A stretch of DNA of 64,000 nt from Mycteria americana. Taxonomy: Eukaryota > Chordata > Aves > Ciconiiformes > Ciconiidae. The translations under genes and the position numbers were made by a program. Under the pieces are notes generated by a model that did not search any database, was not told where the DNA came from, and saw only the letters and a list, made by a program, of their open reading frames with translations. The DNA lies in NCBI RefSeq assembly GCF_035582795.1, contig NC_134366.1, forward strand, positions 8,104,828 to 8,168,827, in the 5' to 3' direction. Shown one piece after another: positions 48,601 to 61,461 of this stretch (the stretch's first letter is position 1; each line of letters starts with the position of its first letter).

Positions 48601-51143
48601 GAGACCCTGGAGATATAGTACTCTCTGTTACCAGTGAGCAACCCTTTGCACTCTGCTCTAGCACTGTCTTGGAAATGATTTTAAGGGTTGGTCCCACGCA
48701 GAATACATTGCGTAGTGTACCACATGTTCTAAAACCACAGGAAAAGTGAGTCTTCTAACTGAAAACAAAAACTGCAACCTCTTTGCCAGACAGAAATCAG
48801 GCCTGAGAGCCTAAAGCTCACTTCAGTCACAGTTAGTAGAAATTAATAGTAAACAAAGGACTCCAAAAATCCTCTTTTGGCTGGCTCTGCCAATCCCCAT
48901 CACTACTGCAATCTTGTCTAGCAAAAGCTTCAGCTACCCTTAACCAAGCTCTAAGAATAAATAGTCACAGAACATGCCATTGAAATGCACTGTCAGTTCA
49001 CGAGCAGATTGAACACATCACTGTTTGACTCCCTAGCAGCACTATGCACACGTTGAAAAGCAAAGCAGATAGAATAACTTCCTCTTTAGATGCTTGAGAG
49101 CTCTTTGGAAGATGAACAAGTATATCTAACCCTTAATCCCAGGATTAAACAAGTGGAGTTTCCAAGAGAAGAATATCTTCCTTGTGGAAAAGACCTGTCC
49201 AGTTAAGCAAGGGCTCTCACAGAAGTCAGCAATCCTTGTGAGAAATGGCACTGTAGGAAAATAACACAGTCGGTGACAATACAGTCCTATAGCCTCCCAG
49301 TGCAGTGAATAAAGCAGTTCATGTTGTTCCTGCTCCAAAGCCAGGTTTGGAGGTCTGAGAGCACCTCCAAACAGGTGCTCTCAGACACTGTTCTCACCTC
49401 CAGCTCCTCTGCAATACCAGCCAGAAGGGAAGATGTGAGATTTGCTAGCTCGGCAGTTAGCCAATTTACCAGGGTCTCCACCACTCAAAATGAATCTGGC
49501 TCTCTCACAGATGTAGATGCTATTGTGGAAATAACTGTCTCCCACGAAGTCACAGTGAAAGAGTTAAGAAAAATAGCACTGGAACTGATCAATACTGGCA
49601 GATTACTTCACCCACTGGTGCTCCAACTACAACAAACAGCTCCGTCTGGACGCAATTTTGGCTGGAACTCTGAATGGTTGAGAGACAATTGTTGAGAACA
49701 TTCCTATGGCCAGAAAGCACTGTCCTTTGAGTCTCTCATATATAAAATGGGACAGTAGGTTATCCACTAAAACTGTTGCTAGTGATTTATTTATTAATAG
49801 CCAGCTTGTTATGATTTATTTCTGAATAAAAAGAAGAGGAAATGATAAAGCTTCATTCATAAAGAACAGGTTTTTAAAAAATTCCTTTCAAACTTCGGAA
49901 AACTAGAACATTAAATTAACATCAAGTTCATGAACTTCTAAAACCTTATACTACCATAATAAGTGAACATTAATGACTTTAATCTTGCAGTTGGATAAGC
50001 CAGCAAAGACTTCTGAATCTGTATTTCTCTGGCTTCAGAAGAATGCTGGGGTGAAAAAAAGTACATAAGCATATTTTCTTGTAGTGTTGGAACCAATGAA
50101 ATACAGACCTTGAAACACTCCATTTGCAGTGGTTTCCCCTTCAGGGGAAGTTAACTTTTGCATTCTCTATTACTCACAATTTCAACTGTATAACCATCGA
50201 CGTTTAATGATAATATAGCCTTTTGCTTTTCATTTAACGGATTTTCACCAAGTAACAATCACAAATAAGCGACCTCTCTTCAAATAACTCTCTGGACACA
50301 GGAAACTATATCAATGTGTGTAAACATTTTTAGATGGAAAAATGTGTGAGGACAAGCTGAAACACAAGCCACAAATTAACTAATATACACAAGAAATAGT
50401 AACAGTTTAAAAATACGGAATGCCAAGACACCTCTAGCTAACAGCACATACTACAAGACACACAGAAAAAAATAATTTGGAAGGGACAGTAAGGTTTTTG
50501 CTTTTAATTGCTCCTTTGTGTGAAGCTGCCCTTTCAGCAGCACTTTACAACCCTCTGGCTAATTTGCAAAACTCTCAGCAGTAACTTCAGTAAGGTTTTG
50601 CAATAGCAAAAAGCAAAAGATTGCCTAGGGGCTACAAACTGTACCTGGAAAGGGCACTCATGTTCAGAAAGGACATGGTGAACCAAAAATTCCGAGGAGA
50701 CTGGCAACCTAAAATAATCTAAAACATTAAAGAAAATAAAAGTTGGATGATATTCATCCAACTAATATTCATTAGACTACTAAAAAAACCTTTTAATTAG
50801 ATTATTTTTGTCATCTTCTACAATGGATCTGTATGCTTATTCTTACACAGAATTAATTTTCATGGATTTTATAGACATGGACTTTACAGTCAAGGAGTTT
50901 CAGATCTGCATCAAGTGCCAATTGTTGTGCCATCCACTGCTCTTTCTGAAAAAACTGAAGCCCTGGAGCTGAGTATCACTGATTATCAATGTAACTTAAC
51001 CTCACAAGGACAGTTAATACACAGAATGTTGAAAAATACATCAGATAAACATTGTGAGAAAAGTAGAAAAGAGAGTGGGAAAAGCCCCAGTTGCAACAAC
51101 AAAATCAAACTACTGAATTATCACTAACTTTAGCTTTGTATAC
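45677..51143 (-). other. KMT2C: Large intron E6-E7, mostly unassigned sequence
   Basis: 5,467 nt, the largest intron in the window. It has weak, low-confidence traces of ancient LINE sequence near 45756-45800 (ACAGGCTAGAAGGGCT, like an old CR1 3' end) and 47650-47880 (CTAGACTCTATGATCC). Around 48480-49700 several 90-125-codon frames and a double hairpin occur without any protein I recognise. No splice-flanked, phase-compatible exon was noticed. Confidence 0.5.
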
Positions 51144-51330
51144 CTTGAGGTCCCAGTTTTGCCTGAGCTGGTGTGGAGGTTGAGCTAAGAAGGGGGTCAG
51201 ACGAAGGATCCAGGAAATTGGTGGTCAGATTTGTTTTACATGAGAGTGGAAGTGATTCTTCAGGTAAATTATCTAGGCTCATCTTGTTTTGTCTACTGGT
51301 ATCTAGTAAGTCTTTCCCAAAGAAAGCTTC
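51144..51330 (-). CDS. KMT2C: KMT2C E6: EAFFGKDLLDTS segment
   Basis: 187 nt, phase 0 to 1. It encodes EAFFGKDLLDTSRQNKMSLD, then NLPEESLPLSCKTNLTTNFL and DPSSDPLLSSTSTPAQAKLG. EAFFGKDLLD directly follows FPAYLQ in canonical KMT2C and KMT2D, so E5-E6 joining is the ancestral form. The alternative 96-nt exon would lie between them. Confidence 0.95.
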
Positions 51331-52220
51331 CTGCACAGAAGACAAAATGATTCAATGTAGGAGGAATACTGTACCTATAGAAAAAGTTAGCTAAACAGCA
51401 AAGTTAAAATTCAAAGCCAATGATTACTAGAAACATAAAAATACAGTCTCAGTCTCACATGCCTTCCAGTATGGCAGTATCTCTTCCAGGCTATGAGGCA
51501 TGGACACAGTGGATACAACTTACCTGAGGTAGCTACATTATTAATGTTTTATGATTAAGTTTACACCTTAAATTATATAGAAAAAATATAGTCGTCTTAT
51601 GTATATGTGGTACAGACAGTGTACCAATACAGCGTTACTATGTATCACAAGTTTTTCAGTATTTAAAATATTTCTCCTCACACAAAAAGGACAGCTGAAG
51701 AAGGGGAATACTACTGAGCAACTTGATCAAGGCCACAAAAGAAGTTTATGAAAAACACGCAAGCGCACTGTGCTCCAAATTCTAGAACAACCATACACTG
51801 CATTTAATTTCGCACAAAATCATCCTAACATCAAACTGCAGTAACAAAACACCTAAATCTGTTTAACTTACATTAGTATCTTTTAAAATATTATGTAACA
51901 GCTATCACTCACCTAAGCCTGAGTACTCAGTAATTTGACAACAACCTATCAAATTTTCAAGCCAATTTTTATTCATTATATAAGAACTTTTTCTGCTTTC
52001 ATGTAGTCTTTAAAAACTTGATTTAGGATACAGCTGCTAAAAATAAAGCTAAAGATAGATTTTTCAGTATCAGTTATTCCAACATAAGCAAAAGAAGAAT
52101 CTAAGAAATATTCTATGTTTTACAGGAGTAAAATGTGCATTAAGAAAAAAATATTTATCCTTATTAATTGAAAGGAAATGTTGCTTAAGTATTTTCTTTC
52201 CAACTCACTTCCCCACTTAC

Positions 52221-52316
52221 GAAATACAAATTATTTTTAGACAGAGATCGTTCTGCCTCTGTTAATTCCTTGCTTTCAATCCCAATATAGTCTATGTCAT
52301 GAAGTTTGATGAACAT
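52221..52316 (-). CDS. Candidate in-frame cassette exon of KMT2C (E5b)
   Basis: Seen: the sense strand has TTATTATCTTGTAG before 52316 and a strong donor GTAAGTGGGG after 52221. The 96 nt between are open in the only frame that fits, phase 0 to 0, exactly the phase of the E5/E6 junction. The 32 residues start MFIKLHDIDYIG and end SLSKNNLYF. Known: canonical KMT2C joins FPAYLQ to EAFFGK here. Inferred: an alternatively spliced or lineage-specific coding exon. I do not recognise the peptide. It could be a chance pseudo-exon, but splice sites, frame and phase all agreeing is unlikely for random AT-rich intron. Confidence 0.5.
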
Positions 52317-52955
52317 CTACAAGATAATAAAGTTTTTATGAAAAAGGTGGCTGAGAAGAAGAGCGAGCCAAATAATGTCTGTGAGAGACATATATAAACC
52401 AATCAGTTTATAAACCAGCTGAAGGTAAGTTGCTCAGTCACCGTTAATATCCTAGTTATTATCCACGAGTGCTACCTCTTACCTGCTGGGGACATCACAG
52501 AATTAATGGGGGGGAGAGAGCAGAGATTATTGTGGTAGGGAGATGCAGGGCATATAAAAACACAAAACTGTAGGAAAACAAGTTTCTCCTATCAAATCAC
52601 GTTCTATATTGAAGAAATGGCATGATCAGGCTAAGATATCCTACAGAGCTGAATGCTGAACATGTCATGTGTCAGTTCAGAGGGAAAAGAAAGGCTTCTT
52701 CCCCCTTCTCCTCCACCTCTCAGAACAAGTAGAGATGCATACATTGAGAAATAACACTAGAGGACTGGAGATTTAACATAATATACAGCTTTCTGTACAA
52801 ACTTTTCAATCTTCTTTACAGAAAACCCATTTCATTTGAATGATAAAATGGGAATCTGAAAAGAAACGTTAATGGTTTAAATGAACTATGAATCAAGACA
52901 CATAAAGATTAGGTTTTTAAATGTATTTACACAAGAAGTATACCAATAGCTTTAC

Positions 52956-53086
52956 CTGCAAGTAGGCAGGAAAGGTTTCTTCAAGTTTATTTTTCTTTTT
53001 CCTGTAACGCTTTTTTATTTTCTCAGTACTTTCAGAAGCTGGGGCAGACTCCTCAACTGGAGTGTCCGGCAGCTGTTCTGTCCAAC
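52956..53086 (-). CDS. KMT2C: KMT2C E5: basic KKRYRKKKNKLEETFPAYLQ segment
   Basis: 131 nt, phase 1 to 0. It encodes WTEQLPDTPVEESAPASEST, EKIKKRYRKKKNKLE, then ETFPAYLQ. IKKRYRKKKNKLEE is a strongly basic cluster of nuclear-localisation type, and xxFPAYLQ is a KMT2C/D block. The intron on the 5' side (53087-55665, 2,579 nt) shows nothing recognised. Confidence 0.95.
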
Positions 53087-55665
53087 CTAAAAAGTAATGT
53101 TCAGGCACAAATAAGTAAAATACTTGGTATCTTGCTCTGAAGGTACAGTGGCAGCATACCTAACATATCTTGCTACCTATCCGGGTGCATGGGTTTATTG
53201 AATCTATATGTATTCTAAAGGTGGCTTTTATCTAGCCAGCTGTGAATTGTCACCTGATCATCTGGGCTCTGGCAGTAAGAAACACCATATGTGATACTAG
53301 TCACATTGTTACCTTGTTGTACCTCACTGGCTGAAGACAGACATTTAACTTCCATATCTCCAAGCCACCTAAGAATTTGGTAATTTGAGAGGAATTATAG
53401 GTGCCATTCAACCAGATATTTGAAAGATAATTCCACTGAAGTAGTATCTCCGAAATCATCAATGCTGAGTTACACATTAATCACCTTTCATCTTGTACAC
53501 TAATTTTTCTCAAATTAAAAGTAAAAACCTTTTTTTTTTACAAAATCTGAGAAAAGACTGTCATATAAATAATGAACAGGCTAGAAAAAGAAATCTATAA
53601 AGAAGCCCTTCAAGAAAAATTACACATTTATTCATCTACCATATTCCAAAGTGGCACTGTTTTTTCTAATAAACATAAAAGTACACAGTGCTCATCAATC
53701 ATTCAGTATTTTACTTCAACAGACCAGGGAAAACACTGCAGGTAAAAGTAGAACTTTTTAAGTCCTGCTACTTCCATCTTGCCAAAGCTAATTACATGAA
53801 ATTATTGACCCTGGGAAGTTATTTAAGAAACTGTATTATTGTGGTAGTACAATCAGCTATGCTTTGTACTGTAGTGATCTCTTGTACCATATTCAGAGAA
53901 CAGCAAGTAGAACGAGGCTCACCAACACTGTGACCTCCGCATTGTTTGACAGTGAGCTTTTGCAGAGAAAGGGGGTGGAACATGACAAGAGCAGCAAAAA
54001 ACTTGGTAAGGCTGATGAGTACTGGCAGCTGAGAAGCAGGCTCTCAGCAAGCTATGATGATTTAAAACATACAAAGATTTTTCTGAGTTATTTTTTTCTT
54101 AACAAGCAATTGTGCCTGAGCAGACAAAAAGAAGCTCAAACTTTTAACTGAAGAATACTTGTTTAAGCATACCGCTTTTTAACAATATGCATTGTACTGT
54201 GACCCAGAATGGGGAATTAACTTTTTAGCCTTTTCTTTCTCTTTACTTAAAAGGAACAGATCCCCATAGGAATGAAAAACTTTAGAGCAAAATTTTCAGC
54301 ACTACCTGAAACAATGTAGTATACTATACTGAAATGATATTTACAAAGCAGAAAAACATAGCTATAACACTAATATTAAAGAGAAAGCAAGCACTATATC
54401 TGAATAGGGGACCTAGCTAGAATACCGGGTTACACTGATAAAAGAAACATTTGTTGGCTTCATAAAGTAGTTCTACAAATGCAAGCAAGGACAACATTTA
54501 ACTATTAGTTTTTAATACTGTCTGGATGCTGTAGTAAAGATCTGGTTTCCAACATGTTGTACAAATATATAGCAAGAAACTGACCTGGCTCTGGAAAGGT
54601 TAAAAACACAATAGCTAAACAGACAGGAGAGAATAATAGGAGAAATCAAAGGCCAGAGTCTTCTGAGATGCCATCAGCCAACCTTTAGAAGCAGCTGCCT
54701 CCTACTGACTTTATAGGAAAGAGGCTCTGAACTAAACATATTCCACATCTCACCTTAATGATACCTCAATATTTTCTAGATTAGATAGTGTGAACAAATC
54801 CAGATGGATGAAATAATTTAGTCTAATCACACATAGCAAGCAAGAGAACAAGGCCCATAAACAAAATCTGACTTCTTGTTAGGTGCCCAATCTACTGAGG
54901 ACTACAATGTCAGAGGCATTAAAATGGCTTTGCTATGAGAAGAGAGACCAAACAGAGTAATTCTTCAGCCCTGGAAAAGACAACAACTGATGGGAGAATA
55001 TGACACATGTCTAGCAAATCTTTCTGTATTACAAATTAATATGCAATGATTTTTTTTAAATTATCTTTCGTAACATAAAACGTGAGGGTAGCTTATGAAA
55101 CTCTTAGCTATCCAGTTTAAAATAAGGAATTATTTCTTCATGCAACAATAGTATATCGTTGAACTCACTAATACAGGATTTTTCAGAGCATAAACAGATA
55201 CATAAAAATATCACACACATTTGTGGAACATGGAACACTGATGAATATTAAAGCTGATGGTCCAGAAGACACCTCTGGATCAGGACTACATCTGGAAGAA
55301 GGTGTATCAGAAAGAGGATTGCTCTAAACCTACCTCATTTCTTACACTTTTTTCTGTCTTCTACTGGTCAAAGCTAGGCTAAACAGAGCTCTGATACAAT
55401 ACAGCAGTCCTTATAATCCTCACTATTTATCTCCCACAATAGCCTGCAATTCATTGTTTCAGTTTCTTTGTAAATCATGGGCTCTGCTGAAATTATAAAT
55501 ATGTAGGAATGAGTATTTTCAGTTGAATTAATAAAGACATCATAACAAACACAAAAAACTTTTTCCTTTGTAGCACATCTCTGGAAAGAATTGTATGTTG
55601 ATGAGTTGCATTATTTTTATTGCACTAAGCACGAACAAAACTTAAAAACAAGTTTCTGCACTTAC

Positions 55666-55785
55666 CTTCATCTCTGCCAGGCAACTGCTCAGAAACAGAT
55701 CCAGAAGAATCTTTCCTGGAGAGAGATCTTTTAGTCTTCCCCTGCCCCGTACGACTTCTCTGACGTACCATAAATCCACCGATAC
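55666..55785 (-). CDS. KMT2C: KMT2C E4: RQRSRTGQGKTKRS segment
   Basis: 120 nt, phase 1 to 1. It encodes GIGGFMVRQRSRTGQGKTKR, then SLSRKDSSGSVSEQLPGRDE. The basic, Ser-rich sequence directly continues PYRPG of E3. The intron on its 5' side (55786-57704, 1,919 nt) contains a 23-bp duplication and a GT-rich stretch near 56341. Confidence 0.94.
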
Positions 55786-55974
55786 CTAACAAGGAAGCAA
55801 AAATTCAGTATATTGATTAAAACTATGTTTCATAGTAAGAATGCGAGCCAAGATTATTCTGCAGGTAGAGCGGACTACTGCATCTGTAGAGGTCTAAGAA
55901 CGAATCTGAGATACTTGAGGACTTTTCATTCAGAGTTTTACAAAACATTTCTGAATTTTAATGTCTCGGTAGGT

Positions 55975-56020
55975 ATATATGTAATTATCAAAAAGGAATA
56001 TATGTAATTATCAAAAAGGA
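55975..56020. repeat. 23-bp perfect direct duplication
   Basis: Two adjacent copies of a unit beginning ATATATGTAATTATCA, 55975-55997 and 55998-56020, identical. In the E3-E4 intron, presumably a recent slippage or repair duplication. Confidence 0.95.
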
Positions 56021-57704
56021 TTGAATTTTAGGACTGTAAAACATCCACAAGAAGTTCAAATCACCAAACTTGGCAACTTTCACATGTTGATTTTCCCCTC
56101 CTTTGGTAAGCTAATGAATTGCTAGAATTAGAAGTCAATCTACCAAATGAAACCTATTAAAGAACTTAAATGACCATAAAAAAACTCTACAAATTGCTCT
56201 AGAAATCCCACCACTCCTAATGACGGTACTAGAGAAGGACATATGACAAAATAAAAATATAATTAATCAACACCATACTGCCTGAAGCTCCAGAATCCTT
56301 CACTAGAGATTGACTGCAGTGCTCCTTCTCCTTTACCTGTTGTGTGTGTGTATGTACATGCATCAGACTCAGGTTTGTTTCATTTTTCAGGGCACTTGTT
56401 GGCTGCACAAAACTAATACATGGCTGCTCAACTCATGATCCAAAACCACTCCAAGCAAGCGAAACTCTCTTCTCTTGAGGACCCAGCAGTGGAAATAAAT
56501 GGCTTGTTGAGGAACTTTATTTGTAAAGAAAAAGGAAATCTCTGTTAAGTGATGTGGGTTTGTACCACCATCTCCCCAGGGTGGGCCCATGATGGAAGGC
56601 AATATACACAAGCACGACCTGCTGAGACAGGGCTCTTAGCAGCGTAGGAAATGACGTGGGGAGGGTAGAAGGTGGTAGAAATCGCTTTAGTTACTGAGAG
56701 AGAAGCAAGAGAAACTGGACCATGTTGTAACTCCTGCTTCCTTTCCTTCCTTCACTGTATCCCTTGCCTTCACCTCCTCAATCATTCCATTGCCTCTGTT
56801 CTCCTCCCCTACTATCTTCATAATCAGAGAATATAGCCCGTTAGAGCAAGCAGGATGGGAGTGACTGGTGAAAACAGTACTTGTGACTGCAAAGAGTACA
56901 AGCAATTTCTTATCCACAGTAGCGGGAGGCTGCATAATGAAACACAAATTCTGAGATGTTAACACAGATTCTGAGACATACGAAGTTACATGATACAGGG
57001 GCTCTTCAAAAAGCCAGGCGGTGTCTCAGCAGCTCTTACTATCTTGGGTTCAGTTTTAGCCCTAACGAATCAGAGCTACTTCCTATGGAGTCACTTAGGT
57101 ACCTCTAGCTTCTTCTGCCTGGAGACAGCTCAAGTGCACCCAGGACACAGAGTTAATCCACAGTCAAGATAATTAAGAGTTGACTGCACTAATAAATTAA
57201 ACTAAATGAATTCATCCAATAACTGAATTCATTAAAATTCATTGTCAGAAGTAATGTGCAAATATTTAGTAAATTACTCTTATCAAGTATTTCAGAAAAT
57301 AAGATACCTGCAAAAAGTTCTCTGAAGCCCAGATATTGCCAGATACATGTACATACACACACACACAAAAACTGGCCCTCATCAATTATATAAATACAGT
57401 ACATTTTCCTATCAAGTTAAGAATCAATACAAGGTATAGATTTGAACTACTAGCCAATAATTGACAGCATACCAAGAACAGGCGTACTGCTGAACAGCAA
57501 CCTTTGGAAATGTATTTTGATAAGAGGACTAAAAATTATTTTAAACAGAACAAGGAAAAAAAGAAAACTAAAATCAAGAATTAGCAGTAGAATACATCAG
57601 AATTCCATACTGTTTGCTCATATTTTTTTTTTTTTTAAATTACAAAGAAAAAAAGTGTTAAAACAAACAAGGGACACACAATCATATAAATTATTGTATC
57701 CTAC

Positions 57705-57833
57705 CAGGTCTATATGGTTTTCGCTTCCTTTTTTTAATCCCATCAGCTCCTTCTGTCACTTTGGTATCATCATCCACAGCTTCCCGTTCTGGGCTGGAGT
57801 CTGATTTTCCATCACAATCCATAAGATCACCTT
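57705..57833 (-). CDS. KMT2C: KMT2C E3: EGxLMDCDGKSxSSPERE segment
   Basis: 129 nt, phase 1 to 1. It encodes EGDLMDCDGKSDSSPEREAV, then DDDTKVTEGADGIKKRKRKP and YRPG. An acidic half is followed by the basic cluster KKRKRK. It matches KMT2C. Confidence 0.95.
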
Positions 57834-60800
57834 CTGCAGAAAAGAGGCAACGGTAATTTTAACTGGAAAAGGGAAAGAAGATATTTTTCCAAAGTTTCTA
57901 CATCTGACTGATATCTGAAAAACTGATTGAGAATGACAGATTTTTCAAAAGGGTAATAGATACTCATGCTCTCTAAACACTTTGGGGAAACCCACCCTAT
58001 CTATACACAAAGACCACTATATACATACATTTCCTGCTAGATGGTGTCTACACAAAACCAGAGAATAAATGCTATAGTTACTATATGTGAATCTGAGAAA
58101 TTTTTCTGGTGCCCCTTTCAGAAGTCTGTGCTATCACAGTTCCTAAGTGTCTGAGCAATTTCTAGGCATACCTCAAGGAATATGGATACAACTTAACATG
58201 CAAGGTATACTTCATTTTGTTTACCGTCCACCTAAGTTTTGTTTGGTAAGGCTTTTTTTTATTGAGAAGACAGACTGAAAAACTGCAGCCTGCACTTGGA
58301 AGGTAATGTATAATGACTCTTAGTTTGGAGAGTTCTTGACTTGAAGCTGTGTGACTGACTGAAAGCAGACTTATCTATGCAGAGGAGTTTGACTTATATA
58401 GTAGAAAATTCAGCCCAAAGGAATTACTCAGCCTTGAAGATGAAGACTGTAATTTTGAGTATGAGTTTATATTCTGTGGGAAAGCAGGGCAGAAACAGAT
58501 GTAAAGTACGATGGCATTAAAAGTCCTTTGGTGTTGAAGAGGGAGTGAGTTAATTCTGTTTCTGATATCCCCAAAATGTCAATATAATAATGACCTTACA
58601 TCTTAATTTTATTCTAAAGCTTTTGAAGCATGTTAAGTACGCTCTCGCCTCTGAAAAGATACTGGAATTCCGATTCCCTGCTTTGGATGTAGGTGTATAA
58701 TTCTATATGGTCTAAAACCACATACAGTTGTAAGAGGGAGAAATACTGTTACAACAGACGGAGCTGGACTCTCTCATACCACTTCTGCTGTGGCTGAACT
58801 ACAACCCTTGCTCTTCCACAAGCTGGGTCACAGACCAGATTTTCCCATTGATGAAGACTGTTCTGAGTTCTACCAGCAAAGCTGGTGGCTTGGCAAAGGC
58901 AGTCCCCATTGACCACCACAGCCAATTCCCTCCTCCCCTTAAGAGCATGGGTGAGCCCTCTTTGCAACGTGTCCACTTCTGGCAGAAGAGAAACCTGCGT
59001 AAGTGCTAACATGTCCTGCTACACAAAGCATGTATGCCGAATGCTAAACCCCACAGTGGTCCTTCCCATTTACTGACAAAGCATAGCTCTACAAATGGTA
59101 GCAGAAGGGCCACATTAAGTCTACCAAAGCAAGCTGAACTTTCAAGTGGACTTTAAAATGTGGAACACCTGATGAAATGCCGAACCGGATGACAGCCTAT
59201 AGATGAGATGGCGAAAAAATTACCACGAGCTCAGTTTTCTCAGATACAGCCTCTTTTTTCCGCCTGGAACTTTAGAGTCGAAGTAAGGGTTATTCCTGTT
59301 TGCCTGGAATTACTACACTACATTGCTCCAATCAAAGCTGTGGCACAGCTTTATTCATCCTGATGCTCTTACAAAAATATCAGACATTCAGAGAACAAGC
59401 ACTGATCTACTCCACAGAGCACATGTAGAGCTTCCAGGAAATCCAGCCAATCTACCATGTACATGCTGTGCTGTTACCGTCACATATATGAATGTGCTGT
59501 AACTCTCAAAAAGGCCACGAAAGGTGATCAGAACTGAAATTAAAGTCTGGGGAAGCTTTGGCTCTCACTTTTATACTCTGCTATTACATTTATGTATCCT
59601 GTTATCTAGTTGAAAAGGGATACCTATGAAAGCCAACAAGCAGATAATGAAGTTAGAGGAAGTTATATAGAAAACACGCACACGTTTGTAAAAGTAAAGA
59701 TGATTAATCACTGGAAAAGAACAACAAGGAAAGTGGTTAATTCTGTATCTTGATGCCTTCAAACCGAAATCAAAAGCTTTTTTTGCTTTCAACAACCCAC
59801 CTGATGGACTATATGAAAGTATGAGATGAACTTTAAGAGTCAGTGTAACGCTAGAATAATGTACCAAACCCCGTGAATACTGAAGAAAATGAAAGAAAAA
59901 AACCTAGTTAACTGTTTTAAAGGTTATAAACAAATAAAGGGAAGCTATTATTAAAAAAAATACACTTCTAGTCAACAGCAGACAGTAAGAATGTGCTAAC
60001 CAAACAACAGGAACAATACTTGCATCAACAAGTTAATGCTGAAACTGCACTGATGGTTAAACTACCCAGTTATCTCAAGTACACTCTCTGTATCTAAAAA
60101 AAGCTTCTTATGACATTTAATCTGATTAACAACGAGGGAGGCAATGTTGTATAAACAGAAAGTTAGACTGTGGTGAGGTGGGGCGCCTATGTTCCTCTTG
60201 TAACAGACACCTGCATGACTAATTTAATGACATTCACACTTGCCATTTCCCCAGGCCACGGATTAACACCTATTCTACCAACACACTTAATCAGGATGTA
60301 GAGCCAGACCATGGCAAAGAGGACAGGAGAATGGTATTGCACCATGCTGGCTGCTGTTCCTCGTGTTGAAGAGCAGGGATTTGAAGAGTGGGGCTGGCTG
60401 CTCCTACATGCTTTTCCCACTCTCGTCTCCCACCTTCAGTCTCCTCTGGCTGGGGCTGCTGTGCTTGCTCAGCTGTGAGGGAAGCAGATGAGACAAGTAC
60501 TGGTGGCCCTGGGACGTGTGGATCTTTGCTCCATGTCTAGACTTGCAGTGGAAGGAGCTCTCCCAAGGGCTTCTACCATTGACTGAAATGTCATCCCCAT
60601 ACACAGGGATGTGCTTGGATAGGCAAGCGTTAGCCCAGATCCCTTCATCTCTCATCAGCCTTGGAGGCCACAAAAACACTTAAATCTTCCCCTCCCTCCA
60701 TACTACATGGATACCCCACCCTGGAACCTGAAATCCTTCAGTAAGACTCTACATACAGCGTTATCTACTTGAACTAGAGCAACACCTAGAATTCACTTCT

Positions 60801-60848
60801 AAACTCAAGTTCTGTCTTAAATTCTACTTTGGAGATGAGGACAAACAA

Positions 60849-61461
60849 AATCATAGAATCATAGAATCACAGAATAGTTTAGGTTGGAAAAGACCTTTAA
60901 GGTCATCAAGTCTAACCGTTAACCTAGCACTGCCAAGTCCACCACTAAACCATGTCCCTAAGCACCACATCTACACCTCTTTTAAATACCTCCAGGGATG
61001 GTGACTCCACCACTTCCCTGGGCAGCCTGTTCCAAGGTTTGACAACCCTTTTGGTGAAGAAATTCTTCCTAATATCCAATCTAATATCCAATCTAATATC
61101 CAATCTCCCCTGGTGCAACTTGACCCATTTCCTCTTGTCCTATGGCTTGTTACTTGGGAGAAGAGACTGACCCCCACCTCGCTACAGCCTCCTTTCAGGT
61201 AGTTGGAGAGAGTGATAAGGTCTCCCCTCAGCCTCCTTTTCTCCAGGCTAAACAACCCCAGTTCCCTCAGCTGCTCCTCATCAGACTTGTGCTCCAGACC
61301 CTCCACCAGCTTCACTGCCCTTCTCTGGACACACTCCAGCACCTCAATGTCTCTCTTGTAGTGAGGGGCCCAAAACTGAACACAGTATTCGAGGTGCGGC
61401 CTCACCAGTGCTGAGTACAGGGGGATGATCACTTCTCTAGCCCTACTGGCCACGCTACTTA
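60849..61461 (-). mobile_element. CR1 LINE 3' end (copy B)
   Basis: About 610 bp, same strand as KMT2C. It starts (plus strand) with the reverse complement of the CR1 3' repeats, ATCATAGAATCATAGAATCA. The minus-strand frame includes [50 protein letters not shown] and [13 protein letters not shown], the end of the CR1 reverse transcriptase. The frame degrades after a 12-bp triplication at 61069-61104, where CR1 copy A has a single unit. Confidence 0.93.
61069..61104. repeat. 12-bp unit repeated three times inside CR1 copy B
   Basis: CTAATATCCAAT three times in tandem; copy A has the matching sequence once. Each unit adds in-frame ILDW-type residues. Confidence 0.95.

Noticed and set aside
57349..57367. 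CA dinucleotide run, near a GT-rich stretch at 56341-56355
   Set aside because: Short and imperfect; no functional reason to list separately.
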